This document shows positions 18,097 through 26,539 of a stretch of DNA of 64,000 bases, piece by piece. The position numbers were made by a program, and so were the translations under genes. The stretch lies in the NCBI RefSeq assembly GCF_003591035.1, contig NZ_QYUO01000003.1, positions 62,001 through 126,000 on the forward strand, in the 5' to 3' direction. The first letter of the stretch is position 1, and every line of letters starts with the position of its first letter. Source of the stretch: Noviherbaspirillum saxi. GTDB lineage: Bacteria > Pseudomonadota > Gammaproteobacteria > Burkholderiales > Burkholderiaceae_D. The notes under the pieces are model-generated. The model was given only the letters and a program-made list of their open reading frames with translations. It did no database searches and was not told the DNA's origin.

Positions 18097-19125
18097 ATGA
18101 TTCATGAAAGCCTCAGCATGAAGCTGACCGGCTGGTTCCAGGTAGGCTGGTCGGCGGATTTGTCCGTGGGTACCGTCAAACCGCTGCGTTATTTCGGCGA
18201 AGACCTTGTCGCCTTCCGCTGCAAGGCCGGCAAGGTACGCATCATGGAAGCGCATTGCAAGCACTTGGGCGCGCATCTTGGCCATGGCGGTTGTGTTGTG
18301 GATCAAGGCATCCAGTGTCCGTTTCACGGCTGGGTATGGGGTACCGACGGCCGCAATGCGCTGATTCCGTACAAGGAAGGATCGATCAACCGCACGCGCC
18401 AATTGAAAGTCTGGCATGTCGCGGAAAAGAACGATTGCATCTATCTGTGGCACGACGCAAAGGGCCGAAACCCGTTGTGGGAAGTCCCGGATGCCTTCAA
18501 GGATTTCGGCGCGCATGTGAAACGGTTTCACTTCGAGCCCCCGGGTCCCGAGGCGCGCAGCCATTGGCCGAACCTTCACCTGCACCCGCAGATGCTGATC
18601 GAGAATATTGTCGACCCTCACCACTTCAAATACACCCATTTGACGAAGGATTCGCCCAAGGTACTGTCCGAAGAGATCGGCAAATGGGAATGGCGCGCCA
18701 CGGTCGGCTTCGGCCGCCGTTGGGCGCAGGGACTCATGCCGCCGACAGAGACGCTCAACACCATCATCATCCACTGGTCTGGCCCCGGCATCAGCATCAA
18801 TGTCGAACATACGCCGGCCGGCATGCGCGTGGTCTGCATCAACTCGACACCGGTCGACGACGACTCCGCGGAAATTTTTGCAACCTACTGGATCAATCGC
18901 ACCGAGGACGATGCGCAATCCTATGCGGCCCGGCTCGACGAAGCGAAGATCGCTCTTCCGCAAGACGTCAACATCTGGCACAACCAGCGCTTCAATCCGA
19001 ATCCGGCGCTCACCGCGGAAGAGTGGCCGGGCTGGCGCAAAGCGCGCACGTGGACGAAGCGCTTCAATCCCGATGCGACGCAGGAAGATGAAAACTGGTT
19101 GCCGGAACAACCGGCCAATACTTGA
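18097..19125 (+). CDS. Rieske non-heme iron oxygenase, KshA/DAF-36 type
   Basis: A 342-residue oxygenase. The Rieske [2Fe-2S] ligands are Cys54, His56, Cys74 and His77 (CKHLGAHLG...CPFHGW). The mononuclear iron site is seen as N170-x2-D173-x2-H176-x4-H181 (NIVDPHHFKYTH). The segment WHDAKGRNPLWEVP is typical of the KshA group, whose best-known members hydroxylate 3-ketosteroids at C-9; other members act on sterols. It therefore probably hydroxylates a polycyclic substrate. The start is the ATG after GGAGAAGACAAG. No dedicated ferredoxin-type reductase follows it; the reductase at 35099 could serve, but this is a guess. Confidence 0.88.
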   Translation: MIHESLSMKLTGWFQVGWSADLSVGTVKPLRYFGEDLVAFRCKAGKVRIMEAHCKHLGAHLGHGGCVVDQGIQCPFHGWVWGTDGRNALIPYKEGSINRTRQLKVWHVAEKNDCIYLWHDAKGRNPLWEVPDAFKDFGAHVKRFHFEPPGPEARSHWPNLHLHPQMLIENIVDPHHFKYTHLTKDSPKVLSEEIGKWEWRATVGFGRRWAQGLMPPTETLNTIIIHWSGPGISINVEHTPAGMRVVCINSTPVDDDSAEIFATYWINRTEDDAQSYAARLDEAKIALPQDVNIWHNQRFNPNPALTAEEWPGWRKARTWTKRFNPDATQEDENWLPEQPANT

Positions 19126-19143
19126 TCGCGGACCGCTATTACA

Positions 19144-20211
19144 ATGAAAAAACTTCGCGTCATTGTTTGCTATACCGGCGGCGTCGGCCGCCAGGTCATT
19201 CGACTTCTGGCGGACCACCCCGGAATCGAGCTCGCAGGCGTCCTCGTGCACGATGAAAGGAAGGAAGGCGTCGATGCGGGCATACTGAGCGGCATCGAAC
19301 CCCTTGGCGTTTTCGCCACGCGTGATTTGGAGAAATTGCTGGCCCTGTCCGTCGATTGCGCCTTATGGCATGGCAAATCCTGGAAATCGGAAATCGTGGA
19401 GCGCTTGCTTAACCGGGGAATCAATGTGTATTCCGGTATCGGCGGCTGGTATTTGCACGGGGAACCGGAACGATCGGCGCTGGAGAAGGCATGCCGGAGC
19501 GGCAATGCCACGCTGGTGGCAGGAGGCAATATTCCCGGCCTGATCAGTGATGTGCTGCCGCTCTTTGTTTCCGGCTACGCCGGCCGGGTCACCGCGATCC
19601 GCGCGAGGCAACGCGGCTATAACGCGCACTATCCCTCCGCAATCCAGTTGAGCCAGGGATGCGGATTCGGCATTCCTGTCGACCAGCAAAAAAGCGCGGC
19701 AATGATCGATGAACTCTGGTTATGGGGGATGCGGCAGTCGGCGCACATGGTGGCAGATGGTTTGGGACTGCCGCTGGACGAAGTGAAGATCACCAATAAG
19801 GAATACGCGATGGCGCCGGAAGACATGGTGCTTGAGGCAAGCGGTTTGCACATTCCTGCAGGTACGCCTGCGGGTGTGCGCTGGACATTTACCGCCTATT
19901 CCGCCAGTCATCCATTCCTGCAGATCGTGAACGAGCAAACGGCGCGGCTCGAGCTTGGCCCGGACTGGCGACAGCGTGCGGACGAACCGAACTGGCGTGT
20001 CGACATCGATGGGTCGCCCCGCATTTGCTGCGAATTTTCCGCTTATCCGGGCGACGACGGAACCGATCACTCGGCCGCGCTCAATGCTGCACGGGCGGTC
20101 AACTTCGTGCCGCGCATTGTCGAAGCGGCGCCCGGCTGTCTGTCCATCCTCGACCTGCCGGCACCGCGCGCCACGCACTTTGCATTCCCGGCTCAAACGA
20201 TGCGGCGCTAG
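19144..20211 (+). CDS. DapB-like NAD(P)-dependent dehydrogenase
   Basis: A 355-residue protein whose N-terminus (KLRVIVCYTGGVGRQVIRLLADHP) is a dihydrodipicolinate-reductase-like Rossmann fold. Overall it resembles the amine-dehydrogenase/DapB-like family (2,4-diaminopentanoate dehydrogenase relatives), which recurs in catabolic clusters without an assigned role. The segment GGNIPGLISDVLPLF follows the cofactor domain. It is the last gene of the operon starting at 15972, 18 bp after the Rieske oxygenase. It is probably an oxidoreductase on a product of that enzyme, but no substrate can be named. It ends 15 bp from the convergent SDR. Confidence 0.75.
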   Translation: MKKLRVIVCYTGGVGRQVIRLLADHPGIELAGVLVHDERKEGVDAGILSGIEPLGVFATRDLEKLLALSVDCALWHGKSWKSEIVERLLNRGINVYSGIGGWYLHGEPERSALEKACRSGNATLVAGGNIPGLISDVLPLFVSGYAGRVTAIRARQRGYNAHYPSAIQLSQGCGFGIPVDQQKSAAMIDELWLWGMRQSAHMVADGLGLPLDEVKITNKEYAMAPEDMVLEASGLHIPAGTPAGVRWTFTAYSASHPFLQIVNEQTARLELGPDWRQRADEPNWRVDIDGSPRICCEFSAYPGDDGTDHSAALNAARAVNFVPRIVEAAPGCLSILDLPAPRATHFAFPAQTMRR

Positions 20212-20226
20212 GCTAATCTTTTCCGG

Positions 20227-21012
20227 TCAAGAAACCTGATCCGGCATCATGTAATTCAGAGCAAGCCGTCCGCCGTCGGCATAGACGGTTTGACCTGTCA
20301 TGAACCCAGCATCCGGACCAGCAAGGAAAATCACCGTTCCGGCGATTTCTTCCACCGTGCCGAATCTCCCCAGCGGCGTGCGCGACAGTACTTGCTTCAG
20401 CAACGCCGGCTGTGATTGCAGTCCCGCCGTCAGCTGCGTCTGTACCGGTCCCGGCCCCACTGCGTTGACCCGTATGCCATGCGGCGCCAGCGCCACCGCC
20501 ATCACCTTGGTCAGCATGTCGAGTCCGGCCTTGCTGATGCAATAGGCTGCCTGCATGTCGACCGCCAGCTTGCCGCCGACCGACGATACATGGATGATGG
20601 ATCCCTTGCGCCTTGTTTCCCGCATATGCCTGCCGACCAGCTTGCCGAGGACAAACGGGCCGCGCAGGTTGACCGCAAGTACGCGATCGAAATCGTCATC
20701 GTCAAGATCCCAGTAAGCCGAAGGCGGGCCGCCGATGCCGGCCGCGCAGACGCAGATATCGATTCCGCCGACACTGTCGAGCACGGTCTTGACCAGCGCG
20801 CGCATTGCGTCAGCGTTGCCTGCATCGGCCTGCACATAGCCGCAGGCAAAGCTGAGGTCATTGCCGTTGCGAGCACTCTCTTCATCGAGCAGGTCCACGA
20901 TCACCACGCGGGCTCCCGCCTGCGCAAAGCGCGATGCGCAGGCATGACCGATACCGCGCGCACCGCCGGTGATCAACACCACTTTATCCAGGAACGACAT
21001 CGCGGCGCTCAT
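20227..21012 (-). CDS. Short-chain dehydrogenase/reductase
   Basis: A 261-residue SDR from the ATG at 21012 (MSAAMSFLDK). TGGARGIG is the cofactor motif, and CAAG replaces the usual NNAG. A Ser in HVSSVGG precedes the catalytic YCISK, and the C-terminus has GQTVYADGG. The start overlaps the stop of the phosphotransferase (ATGA), and a longer frame upstream is an artefact of that overlap. In the related levulinate and ACAD11-type systems an oxidoreductase accompanies the kinase/dehydrogenase pair. This SDR could make or remove the hydroxyl group handled by the two upstream genes (inference). Confidence 0.85.
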   Translation of the reverse strand: MSAAMSFLDKVVLITGGARGIGHACASRFAQAGARVVIVDLLDEESARNGNDLSFACGYVQADAGNADAMRALVKTVLDSVGGIDICVCAAGIGGPPSAYWDLDDDDFDRVLAVNLRGPFVLGKLVGRHMRETRRKGSIIHVSSVGGKLAVDMQAAYCISKAGLDMLTKVMAVALAPHGIRVNAVGPGPVQTQLTAGLQSQPALLKQVLSRTPLGRFGTVEEIAGTVIFLAGPDAGFMTGQTVYADGGRLALNYMMPDQVS

Positions 21013-22064
21013 GTCGCCAACTGCCGCGCCTTGGCCATCAGCCACAACGCATAGTTGTGCAGGAAATCGCCCATTTCCTTCGATGCCTTGCCGGCGCAGG
21101 CACGGGCATAGGTTCCTTCCAGCAGGCAGGCCAGCTTGAAGCAGGCGAGCACAAAGAACCACGGCATGTCCGACATGTCGCGGCCGCTGAGATCGCCGTA
21201 CAGCTTGACCAGCACGTCGCGCGATACAAAGCCGTCCCACGGCTCCACCGCGGGCTTGCGGCCGCCGACGTCCGGGTCCCCCGGTTCGGTCCAGCTGGTG
21301 AGGATCCATCCGAGATCGAGCAGAGGATCTCCCAGCGTCGATAGCTCCCAGTCGATGAGTCCGGCCATGCGCGGTGCATCTTTGTGGAACATGACATTAG
21401 CGAACTGAAAGTCGCCATGAATGATCCCGATACGACATTGTGCAGGCCGATGACGCTCCAGCCAGGCGCTGATTTCATCGACATGCGGCAGCGAGGCGCC
21501 GGGATAGTTGGGGAGGTCGCGGTAACTTTCCAGCTGCGTGCGCCAGCGCGACACCTGTCGCTCCAGCCAGTTGTCCGGCTTGCCGAAGTCGCGGAGCCCA
21601 ACGGTCTCGTGATCGACGGCGCCCAGCGCCGCTGCGGCGGTCACCATCTCGATGCCCATTGCGCGCCGCCATTCGGGCTCGCTCGCATAACCGCCCGGCA
21701 ACTTGCCGATTGGAGTAAAACCATCAAGCGGAGCCATGACGTAGAACGCAGCGCCGATCACCGTTTCGTCGGCGCAGGCGGCAAAGAACTCCGGATGCGG
21801 TACTGCGCTCCCCTTGAGCGCCGACAGCACGCGCGCCTCGCGCAGCATGGTCTGGTTGCTGTTGGCGCGCAGGTGCTTGGGCGGACGCCGCAGCACGAAA
21901 CGCGCGTCCTTGCGACTCAGAAGAAAAAGGTTGTTCTGCGATCCGCCGGACAGGCGTTCGATCGCGGTGACCGGTCCGCTGCCGGGCAGCGGCTGGGCGA
22001 TTATCCATTCCTGCAGCCGCGGCCAGTCGAGCAGGCCGTCGAAGTCGGGAAGCAAAGTGGTCAT
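21009..22064 (-). CDS. APH-fold phosphotransferase, LvaA/ACAD10-11 kinase-like
   Basis: A 351-residue aminoglycoside-phosphotransferase-fold protein. The glycine-rich loop is LSGGSQNNLFLL. The catalytic HGDFQFAN lies at 216-223 (Asp218) and the metal-binding IDWE at 237-240. The 27-bp distance to the upstream acyl-CoA dehydrogenase mirrors LvaA-LvaC in Pseudomonas putida and the fused APH-ACAD architecture of human ACAD10/ACAD11. In those systems the kinase phosphorylates a 4-hydroxyacyl-CoA and the dehydrogenase removes the phosphate to give an enoyl-CoA. The same role is inferred here. It is not an antibiotic-resistance gene on this evidence. Confidence 0.85.
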   Translation of the reverse strand: MTTLLPDFDGLLDWPRLQEWIIAQPLPGSGPVTAIERLSGGSQNNLFLLSRKDARFVLRRPPKHLRANSNQTMLREARVLSALKGSAVPHPEFFAACADETVIGAAFYVMAPLDGFTPIGKLPGGYASEPEWRRAMGIEMVTAAAALGAVDHETVGLRDFGKPDNWLERQVSRWRTQLESYRDLPNYPGASLPHVDEISAWLERHRPAQCRIGIIHGDFQFANVMFHKDAPRMAGLIDWELSTLGDPLLDLGWILTSWTEPGDPDVGGRKPAVEPWDGFVSRDVLVKLYGDLSGRDMSDMPWFFVLACFKLACLLEGTYARACAGKASKEMGDFLHNYALWLMAKARQLAT

Positions 22065-22091
22065 GATTTGCCTTTCTTTGAAAAGTGCCGG

Positions 22092-23375
22092 TCAGTACAT
22101 GCCTTCGTATTTCCTGCGCGCCGCTTCCCTCCGCGTCAGCAGGTGCGCGCTCGGGAACATGCCTTCAGCCGGTCTGGCTTGCTTGAGCAGATTCTTTGCG
22201 ACAGTGCCTTTATGAACTTCGGTCGGCCCATCCATGATGCCCATCATCGCCGCATAAATCCACATGTGGCCCAGCGGCATTTCGTCCGATACGCCAAGTG
22301 CGCCATGCATGTGGATCGCACGCTGCACGATGTCATGGAACACCTTGGCCGACGCGACCTTGATGCCGGCGATATAGAGCTGATTGGCTTTGTACTCATG
22401 CCCCTGGTCGATCAGCCATGCGGTATGCAGCACCTGCAGACGGAATTGCTGCAGTTCTATCCATGAATCGGCGATATAGCCCTGCACTGCCTGCTTGTCG
22501 CCAAGCAGCGAACCCTTGGTGGAGCGGCTCACTGCACGCTCGGTCATCATTTCAATCGCGAGTTGGCATTGACCGACAGTGCGCATGGCGTGATGCACAC
22601 GGCCGCCGCCGAGCCGGGCCTGCGCCACGGCAAATCCCTGCCCTTCTTCTCCAAGCAGCGCATCGGCGGGAACCCGCACGTTTTCATAGCGGATATAGGC
22701 ATGGGCGCCCTCGCCGACTGGCTCGCCATGTACGCCGGTATTGCGCAGAATATTGACGCCGGGCGTATCGGCCGGCACCAGGAACATCGAAGCGCCCTTG
22801 TAGATGGGCACGTCAGGATTGGTCACGCACATCACGATCAGGACTTCGGCGTAGCGCGCATTGGAAGAGAACCACTTCTCGCCGTTGATCACCCATTCAT
22901 TGCCTTCGCGCACGGCAGTACATTCGAACACGCCGGGGTCCGCGCCGCCCTGCGGTTCCGTCATCGAATAACAGGACACGATGTCGCCATCGAGCAGCGG
23001 CTGCAGATAGCGTTGCTTCTGTTCCTCGGTGCCGAACATTGCAAGAATCTCTGCATTTCCCGTATCCGGCGCGGCCGTCCCGAAAATGGTCGGTGCCCAC
23101 AAAGAGCGTCCGAGGATTTCATTCATCAGCGCCAGCTTCACCTGGCCATAGCCCTGACCGCCGAGTTCCGGCCCGAGATGGCAGGCCCACAGCCCCTGGC
23201 GCTTCACTTCTTCCATCAGCGGCCTGGCGATAGCCCTTGCTTTCTTGTTGCCGATGTCATAGCAGTCGCCGGCGTGCGGGAACAGCATGTCGAGCGGTTC
23301 GCATTCCTTGCGGACGAATTCCTTCATCCAGTCGAGCTTGCTTTGGAATTCCGGGTCGGTTGAAAAATCCCACAT
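22092..23375 (-). CDS. Acyl-CoA dehydrogenase, ACAD10/11 (LvaC-like) subgroup
   Basis: A 427-residue acyl-CoA dehydrogenase. It carries TEPQGGADPG in the flavin region and the stretch RLGGGRVHHAMRTVGQ, which resembles the GPGRIHHCMRT signature of ACAD10/11. The C-terminus is atypical of short FadE proteins (MDGPTEVHKGTVAKNLL). The start at 23375 follows AAGGAGACGATC. It is the first gene of a three-gene operon with the phosphotransferase and an SDR. The divergent gap to the SDR at 23558 carries a perfect palindrome (23478-23497) that also resembles the site before the MarR gene, so a MarR-type regulator may control it. Confidence 0.87.
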   Translation of the reverse strand: MWDFSTDPEFQSKLDWMKEFVRKECEPLDMLFPHAGDCYDIGNKKARAIARPLMEEVKRQGLWACHLGPELGGQGYGQVKLALMNEILGRSLWAPTIFGTAAPDTGNAEILAMFGTEEQKQRYLQPLLDGDIVSCYSMTEPQGGADPGVFECTAVREGNEWVINGEKWFSSNARYAEVLIVMCVTNPDVPIYKGASMFLVPADTPGVNILRNTGVHGEPVGEGAHAYIRYENVRVPADALLGEEGQGFAVAQARLGGGRVHHAMRTVGQCQLAIEMMTERAVSRSTKGSLLGDKQAVQGYIADSWIELQQFRLQVLHTAWLIDQGHEYKANQLYIAGIKVASAKVFHDIVQRAIHMHGALGVSDEMPLGHMWIYAAMMGIMDGPTEVHKGTVAKNLLKQARPAEGMFPSAHLLTRREAARRKYEGMY

Positions 23376-23477
23376 GTGATCGTCTCCTTGAAGATGGTTG
23401 GCACGACAGTGCTGTCGGGCTACGGGTTTGCGCAGGCAGCGAGTCAAACGCGTCTCGCTTTGACAGCAATGTGACAG

Positions 23478-23497
23478 ATTGACAGTTTGCTGTCAAT
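23478..23497. promoter_or_regulatory. Putative MarR operator
   Basis: ATTGACAG-TTTG-CTGTCAAT is a perfect 8-bp inverted repeat with a 4-bp spacer. It lies between the acyl-CoA dehydrogenase (-, start 23375) and the SDR (+, start 23558). A diverged copy lies directly upstream of the MarR gene at 24999-25018. Confidence 0.7.
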
Positions 23498-23557
23498 GTT
23501 TGAAAATGTCTTGGTCGCGGCGGTTTTCCCTATGCCGCATGAATCGGAGAGACAAAC

Positions 23558-24391
23558 ATGACGGAAAAACAGACAGGCAAGGCGCTGGTGACCGGCGCAA
23601 ACCGTGGGCTGGGCAAGGCCATTGCGCTGGAGCTCGCGACGCGCGGCTTCGATGTGATTGCCGGCGTGCGCGATCCGGCGTCAGCGGTGCAGCTCTTGGA
23701 GGAATCCCGCACGCTGAAGGGAAAGATCGAGGTCGAGGCGCTCGATGTGGCAGCACTCGGCGATTACCGTCCGCCCGAAGATTTACAGCTTCTGGTCAAC
23801 AACGCCGGCTATCGCGGCCCTTATCTTCCAATCGAGGAAGCGGCCCTGGACGAATGGCGCAAGACCTTCGAAACCAACTTCTTTGGCGTGATCGACCTGA
23901 CGCGGCGCGCCATACCGGCGTTACGCAATGCGGGCGCAGGCATCATCTGCAACATCGGTTCGCTGGGGGCGTATACGCCGCTGCCGTTCTACTCGATCTA
24001 TCGCGCCAGCAAGGCGGCGATCGCCGCGCTGTCGGAGGGCTTGCGCATCGAGCTTGCCCCCTTCGGCATCCGCGTCATCGAAATCCCGATCGGCGGGGTC
24101 GATACCGACATGCTGCGTTCGAGCATCGCGCATCGTCCCCCGGATGCGATCGCCTACGAGCTTTACCGCCCGATGGCGCAGGCCCAGGCAGCGATGTCGG
24201 AGTCAGCCCGCGTCAACGCACTGGCGCCGGAAATCGCGGCGCGAAATGTGGTCGATGAAATATTTCGCGTCGGGCCCTTGCGCCGCGCCTGCGATCCGAA
24301 TGCGGTGAAGGGCTTGGAGTACATTGATTCCACTACCGAAGAAGAGCGCATGCAGGCAATGCTCGAGCGCTTTGGCGTGAAAGCCGGCTGA
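23558..24391 (+). CDS. Short-chain dehydrogenase/reductase
   Basis: A 277-residue SDR. TGANRGLG is the cofactor motif and the Arg of VRDP after the second strand suggests NADP(H). NNAGYRG is followed by the catalytic YRASK, with NIGSLGAYTP upstream of it. It has a GGAGA ribosome site. It is divergent from the acyl-CoA dehydrogenase operon across the palindrome at 23478 and is followed by the convergent MarR gene. It probably belongs to the same MarR-controlled sub-module and may interconvert a ketone and an alcohol on the intermediate phosphorylated by the neighbouring kinase (inference). Confidence 0.85.
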   Translation: MTEKQTGKALVTGANRGLGKAIALELATRGFDVIAGVRDPASAVQLLEESRTLKGKIEVEALDVAALGDYRPPEDLQLLVNNAGYRGPYLPIEEAALDEWRKTFETNFFGVIDLTRRAIPALRNAGAGIICNIGSLGAYTPLPFYSIYRASKAAIAALSEGLRIELAPFGIRVIEIPIGGVDTDMLRSSIAHRPPDAIAYELYRPMAQAQAAMSESARVNALAPEIAARNVVDEIFRVGPLRRACDPNAVKGLEYIDSTTEEERMQAMLERFGVKAG

Positions 24392-24464
24392 GGGTTTCTA
24401 AGTACATGCCGAGCGCATCGATGCCATCGTGCAGGCGAACGCGCTCGCATAGCCCAGCGTAGCG

Positions 24465-24980
24465 CTACTTCTTCGCTTTGTTCATGCGCGGATGCAGGTC
24501 GGCGAACTCGGCGTCGACCGCTTCGGGATGCTCGAGGTATTGCCTTATGCGGCGTAGCACCGCAACCGCATGTTCGACTTCGTCCCTGCCGATGGCAGCA
24601 CCGATACGGTCGGTCCATTGACCGCGCGAGTCGGCATTGAGCGCATGCGCGGCCAGACCCGCTTCCGTGGCGACCAGCTGCTTTGCGCGCTTATGATGCG
24701 GATTGTCTTCGAAACTGACCAGCCCTCTCTCAGCCAGTTCATTGGCGGTGCGCTGCACCGATTGGCGTGTCAGGCCGAGGCTGCGTGCGATCTTCGCCAC
24801 CGTGGGAGGCTCGGCGGCGCGCACCACCGCGGTCAGCAGCAATCCTTCCGAATGGCTCTGGAGCCCGCGCGTCTCGTTCAATTCACGCGATGCGGAAAGA
24901 ATGCGCCCGCGCAGGCGCAGCACCTCGTCGACCAGCACCTCGACAGCGCCCCCTGCCTCTGTATGAAACTTTTTTTGCAT
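24465..24980 (-). CDS. MarR-family transcriptional regulator
   Basis: A 171-residue winged-helix protein. The core RAAEPPTVAKIARSLGLTRQSVQRT is the helix-turn-helix, followed by a wing (LVSFEDNPHHKRAKQLV). It is a little longer than the usual ~145 residues because of its N-terminal helix. Dimers of such proteins bind palindromes and release them on ligand binding. A palindrome of the TGACAG-N4-TTGTCA type lies 19-38 bp before the start, suggesting autoregulation, and a stronger copy lies at 23478. No clear ribosome site precedes the ATG. Confidence 0.88.
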   Translation of the reverse strand: MQKKFHTEAGGAVEVLVDEVLRLRGRILSASRELNETRGLQSHSEGLLLTAVVRAAEPPTVAKIARSLGLTRQSVQRTANELAERGLVSFEDNPHHKRAKQLVATEAGLAAHALNADSRGQWTDRIGAAIGRDEVEHAVAVLRRIRQYLEHPEAVDAEFADLHPRMNKAKK

Positions 24981-24998
24981 AAGACCAGAGGGTGCCAG

Positions 24999-25018
24999 TC
25001 TGACAGCATGTTGTCAAT
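24999..25018. promoter_or_regulatory. Putative MarR operator, autoregulatory
   Basis: TCTGACAG-CATG-TTGTCAAT has the same geometry (8-bp arms, 4-bp spacer) as the perfect palindrome at 23478, with mismatches at the outer bases and at one inner pair. It lies immediately upstream of the MarR start (24980). Confidence 0.6.
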
Positions 25019-25065
25019 TGAGGAAAAGGCGCGATTCCATGTCACGCTATGGGTTGGGATTGGTA

Positions 25066-26250
25066 TTAAAGCACTTCGAACAGGCCGGCGGCTCCCATGC
25101 CGCCGCCGACGCACATGCTGACCACGACATACTTGACGCCACGGCGGCGTCCTTCGATCAGCGCATGGCCTACCAGACGCGAGCCCGTCATGCCGAAAGG
25201 ATGGCCAAGCGCAATCGCACCGCCATTGACATTGAAACGTTCGGGGTCAATACCGAGAAAATCGCGGGAGTACATCGCCTGACAAGCGAAAGCCTCGTTC
25301 AGCTCCCACAATCCAATGTCGTCCACCTTCAGGCCGTGCTTGGCCAGCAGCTTGGGAATCGCATAGATGGGACCGATGCCCATTTCTTCCGGTGCCAATC
25401 CGGCCACCATGAATCCGCGATAAGCACCCAGCGGCGTGAGCCCGCGCTGTTCGGCCAGTTTGGCTTCCATCAAGACGCAAGCCGATGCGCCGTCCGATAG
25501 CTGGCTGGCATTGCCGGCCGTAACGCAACCGCCCGGCACGACCGGTTTCAATGCGGCCAGGCCTTCGGCGGTGGTATCGGCGCGGGGTCCCTCATCCTTT
25601 GTCAGTGCGACATCCTTGTAGCTGACTTCCTTAGTCTCCTTGTTGACCAGTTTCATGGTCGTTTCCAGCCCGACGATCTCCTGGTCGAAGCGCCCGGCCG
25701 CGAGGGCGGCGGCAACGCGTTGCTGAGACACCAGGGAAAACGCATCCTGGCTTTCGCGGCTGATGCCGTATTTCTTTGCCACGAATTCCGCAGTGTCGAT
25801 CATTTGCATGTAGGCATGCGACACCATCTCGACCAGGCGCGGATCCTTTTCGCGCAGCGACCATTCACCGTAGGCTGGCGCGAGTTCGCTGACATTTTCC
25901 GCGCCGCCGCCGATGACGATATCCATGCCGTCGCTAATGATTTGCTTGGCGGCAATCGAAATCGCCATCAGGCCGGACGCGCACTGGCGGTCCACCGTCG
26001 AGCCGCCGGCCGTCACACCGAGGCCGGCCCGGAGAGCCGACGCGCGCGCCAGGTTGCGTCCCGCGCTGCCTGCAGTCATCGCGCAGCCGATAATGACGTC
26101 CTCGACTTCCACGCCGTCGATCCCGGCACGCCGTACCGCGTGCTCGATCGCGTGCGCAGTCATCGTCGGCGACTTGATGTTGTTGAGTGCGCCGCGGTGT
26201 GCTTTTGCAATCGGAGTACGTGCGGTGGAAACAATAAGGGCTTCACGCAT
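25066..26250 (-). CDS. Acetyl-CoA acyltransferase (thiolase)
   Basis: A 394-residue thiolase with all catalytic residues: Cys90 (DRQCASG), His350 (GHPFGMTG) and Cys380 (MCVGGGMG). It cleaves a 3-ketoacyl-CoA to acetyl-CoA and a shortened acyl-CoA, and is the only intact thiolase in the window. The start was placed at 26250 ([13 protein letters not shown]); the longer frame upstream lacks thiolase sequence. It is divergent from the CoA ligase at 26540, and the gap contains an operator at 26397. It should perform the terminal step of the beta-oxidation cycles encoded here. Confidence 0.92.
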   Translation of the reverse strand: MREALIVSTARTPIAKAHRGALNNIKSPTMTAHAIEHAVRRAGIDGVEVEDVIIGCAMTAGSAGRNLARASALRAGLGVTAGGSTVDRQCASGLMAISIAAKQIISDGMDIVIGGGAENVSELAPAYGEWSLREKDPRLVEMVSHAYMQMIDTAEFVAKKYGISRESQDAFSLVSQQRVAAALAAGRFDQEIVGLETTMKLVNKETKEVSYKDVALTKDEGPRADTTAEGLAALKPVVPGGCVTAGNASQLSDGASACVLMEAKLAEQRGLTPLGAYRGFMVAGLAPEEMGIGPIYAIPKLLAKHGLKVDDIGLWELNEAFACQAMYSRDFLGIDPERFNVNGGAIALGHPFGMTGSRLVGHALIEGRRRGVKYVVVSMCVGGGMGAAGLFEVL

Positions 26251-26396
26251 GATCAGGTTCTTTCTCGAAAAGTTGTAAGGTGCACAATTGGCAGCGGGCA
26301 TCTGAGGCGCATTGGCTGCTGCCGGCAACGAAGGAAACATAGCCGGCGTGAAAATTTTCCGCGGCCTGCCGGTGAAAAACACCACCCCTTCTCAAA

Positions 26397-26415
26397 AACT
26401 GGTAAAGTGTCAGTT
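26397..26415. promoter_or_regulatory. 19-bp regulon operator, site 4
   Basis: The sequence AACTGGTAAAGTGTCAGTT matches the consensus with one perfect and one partly diverged arm. It lies 147 bp upstream of the thiolase start and 125 bp upstream of the divergent CoA ligase. Confidence 0.6.
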
Positions 26416-26539
26416 ATTCGAAATTGAACTATGAGGCCGTTTAATCCCGCCGTCAAGAGCGGTCCCGGCGGCAATCGCTCCGGTCAGGCCGCAGTCAGGC
26501 ATTCCCGGCATTACCCGATAAAACCCAAGGAGATTCAGG

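Noticed and set aside
18076..19251. 391-codon frame on the minus strand
   Set aside because: Antisense shadow of the Rieske oxygenase, whose iron ligands are intact.
1712..20211. Definite assignment as a steroid degradation cluster
   Set aside because: KstD, extradiol ring-cleavage dioxygenase and other hallmark genes are absent; the evidence supports only a polycyclic or terpenoid-like substrate.
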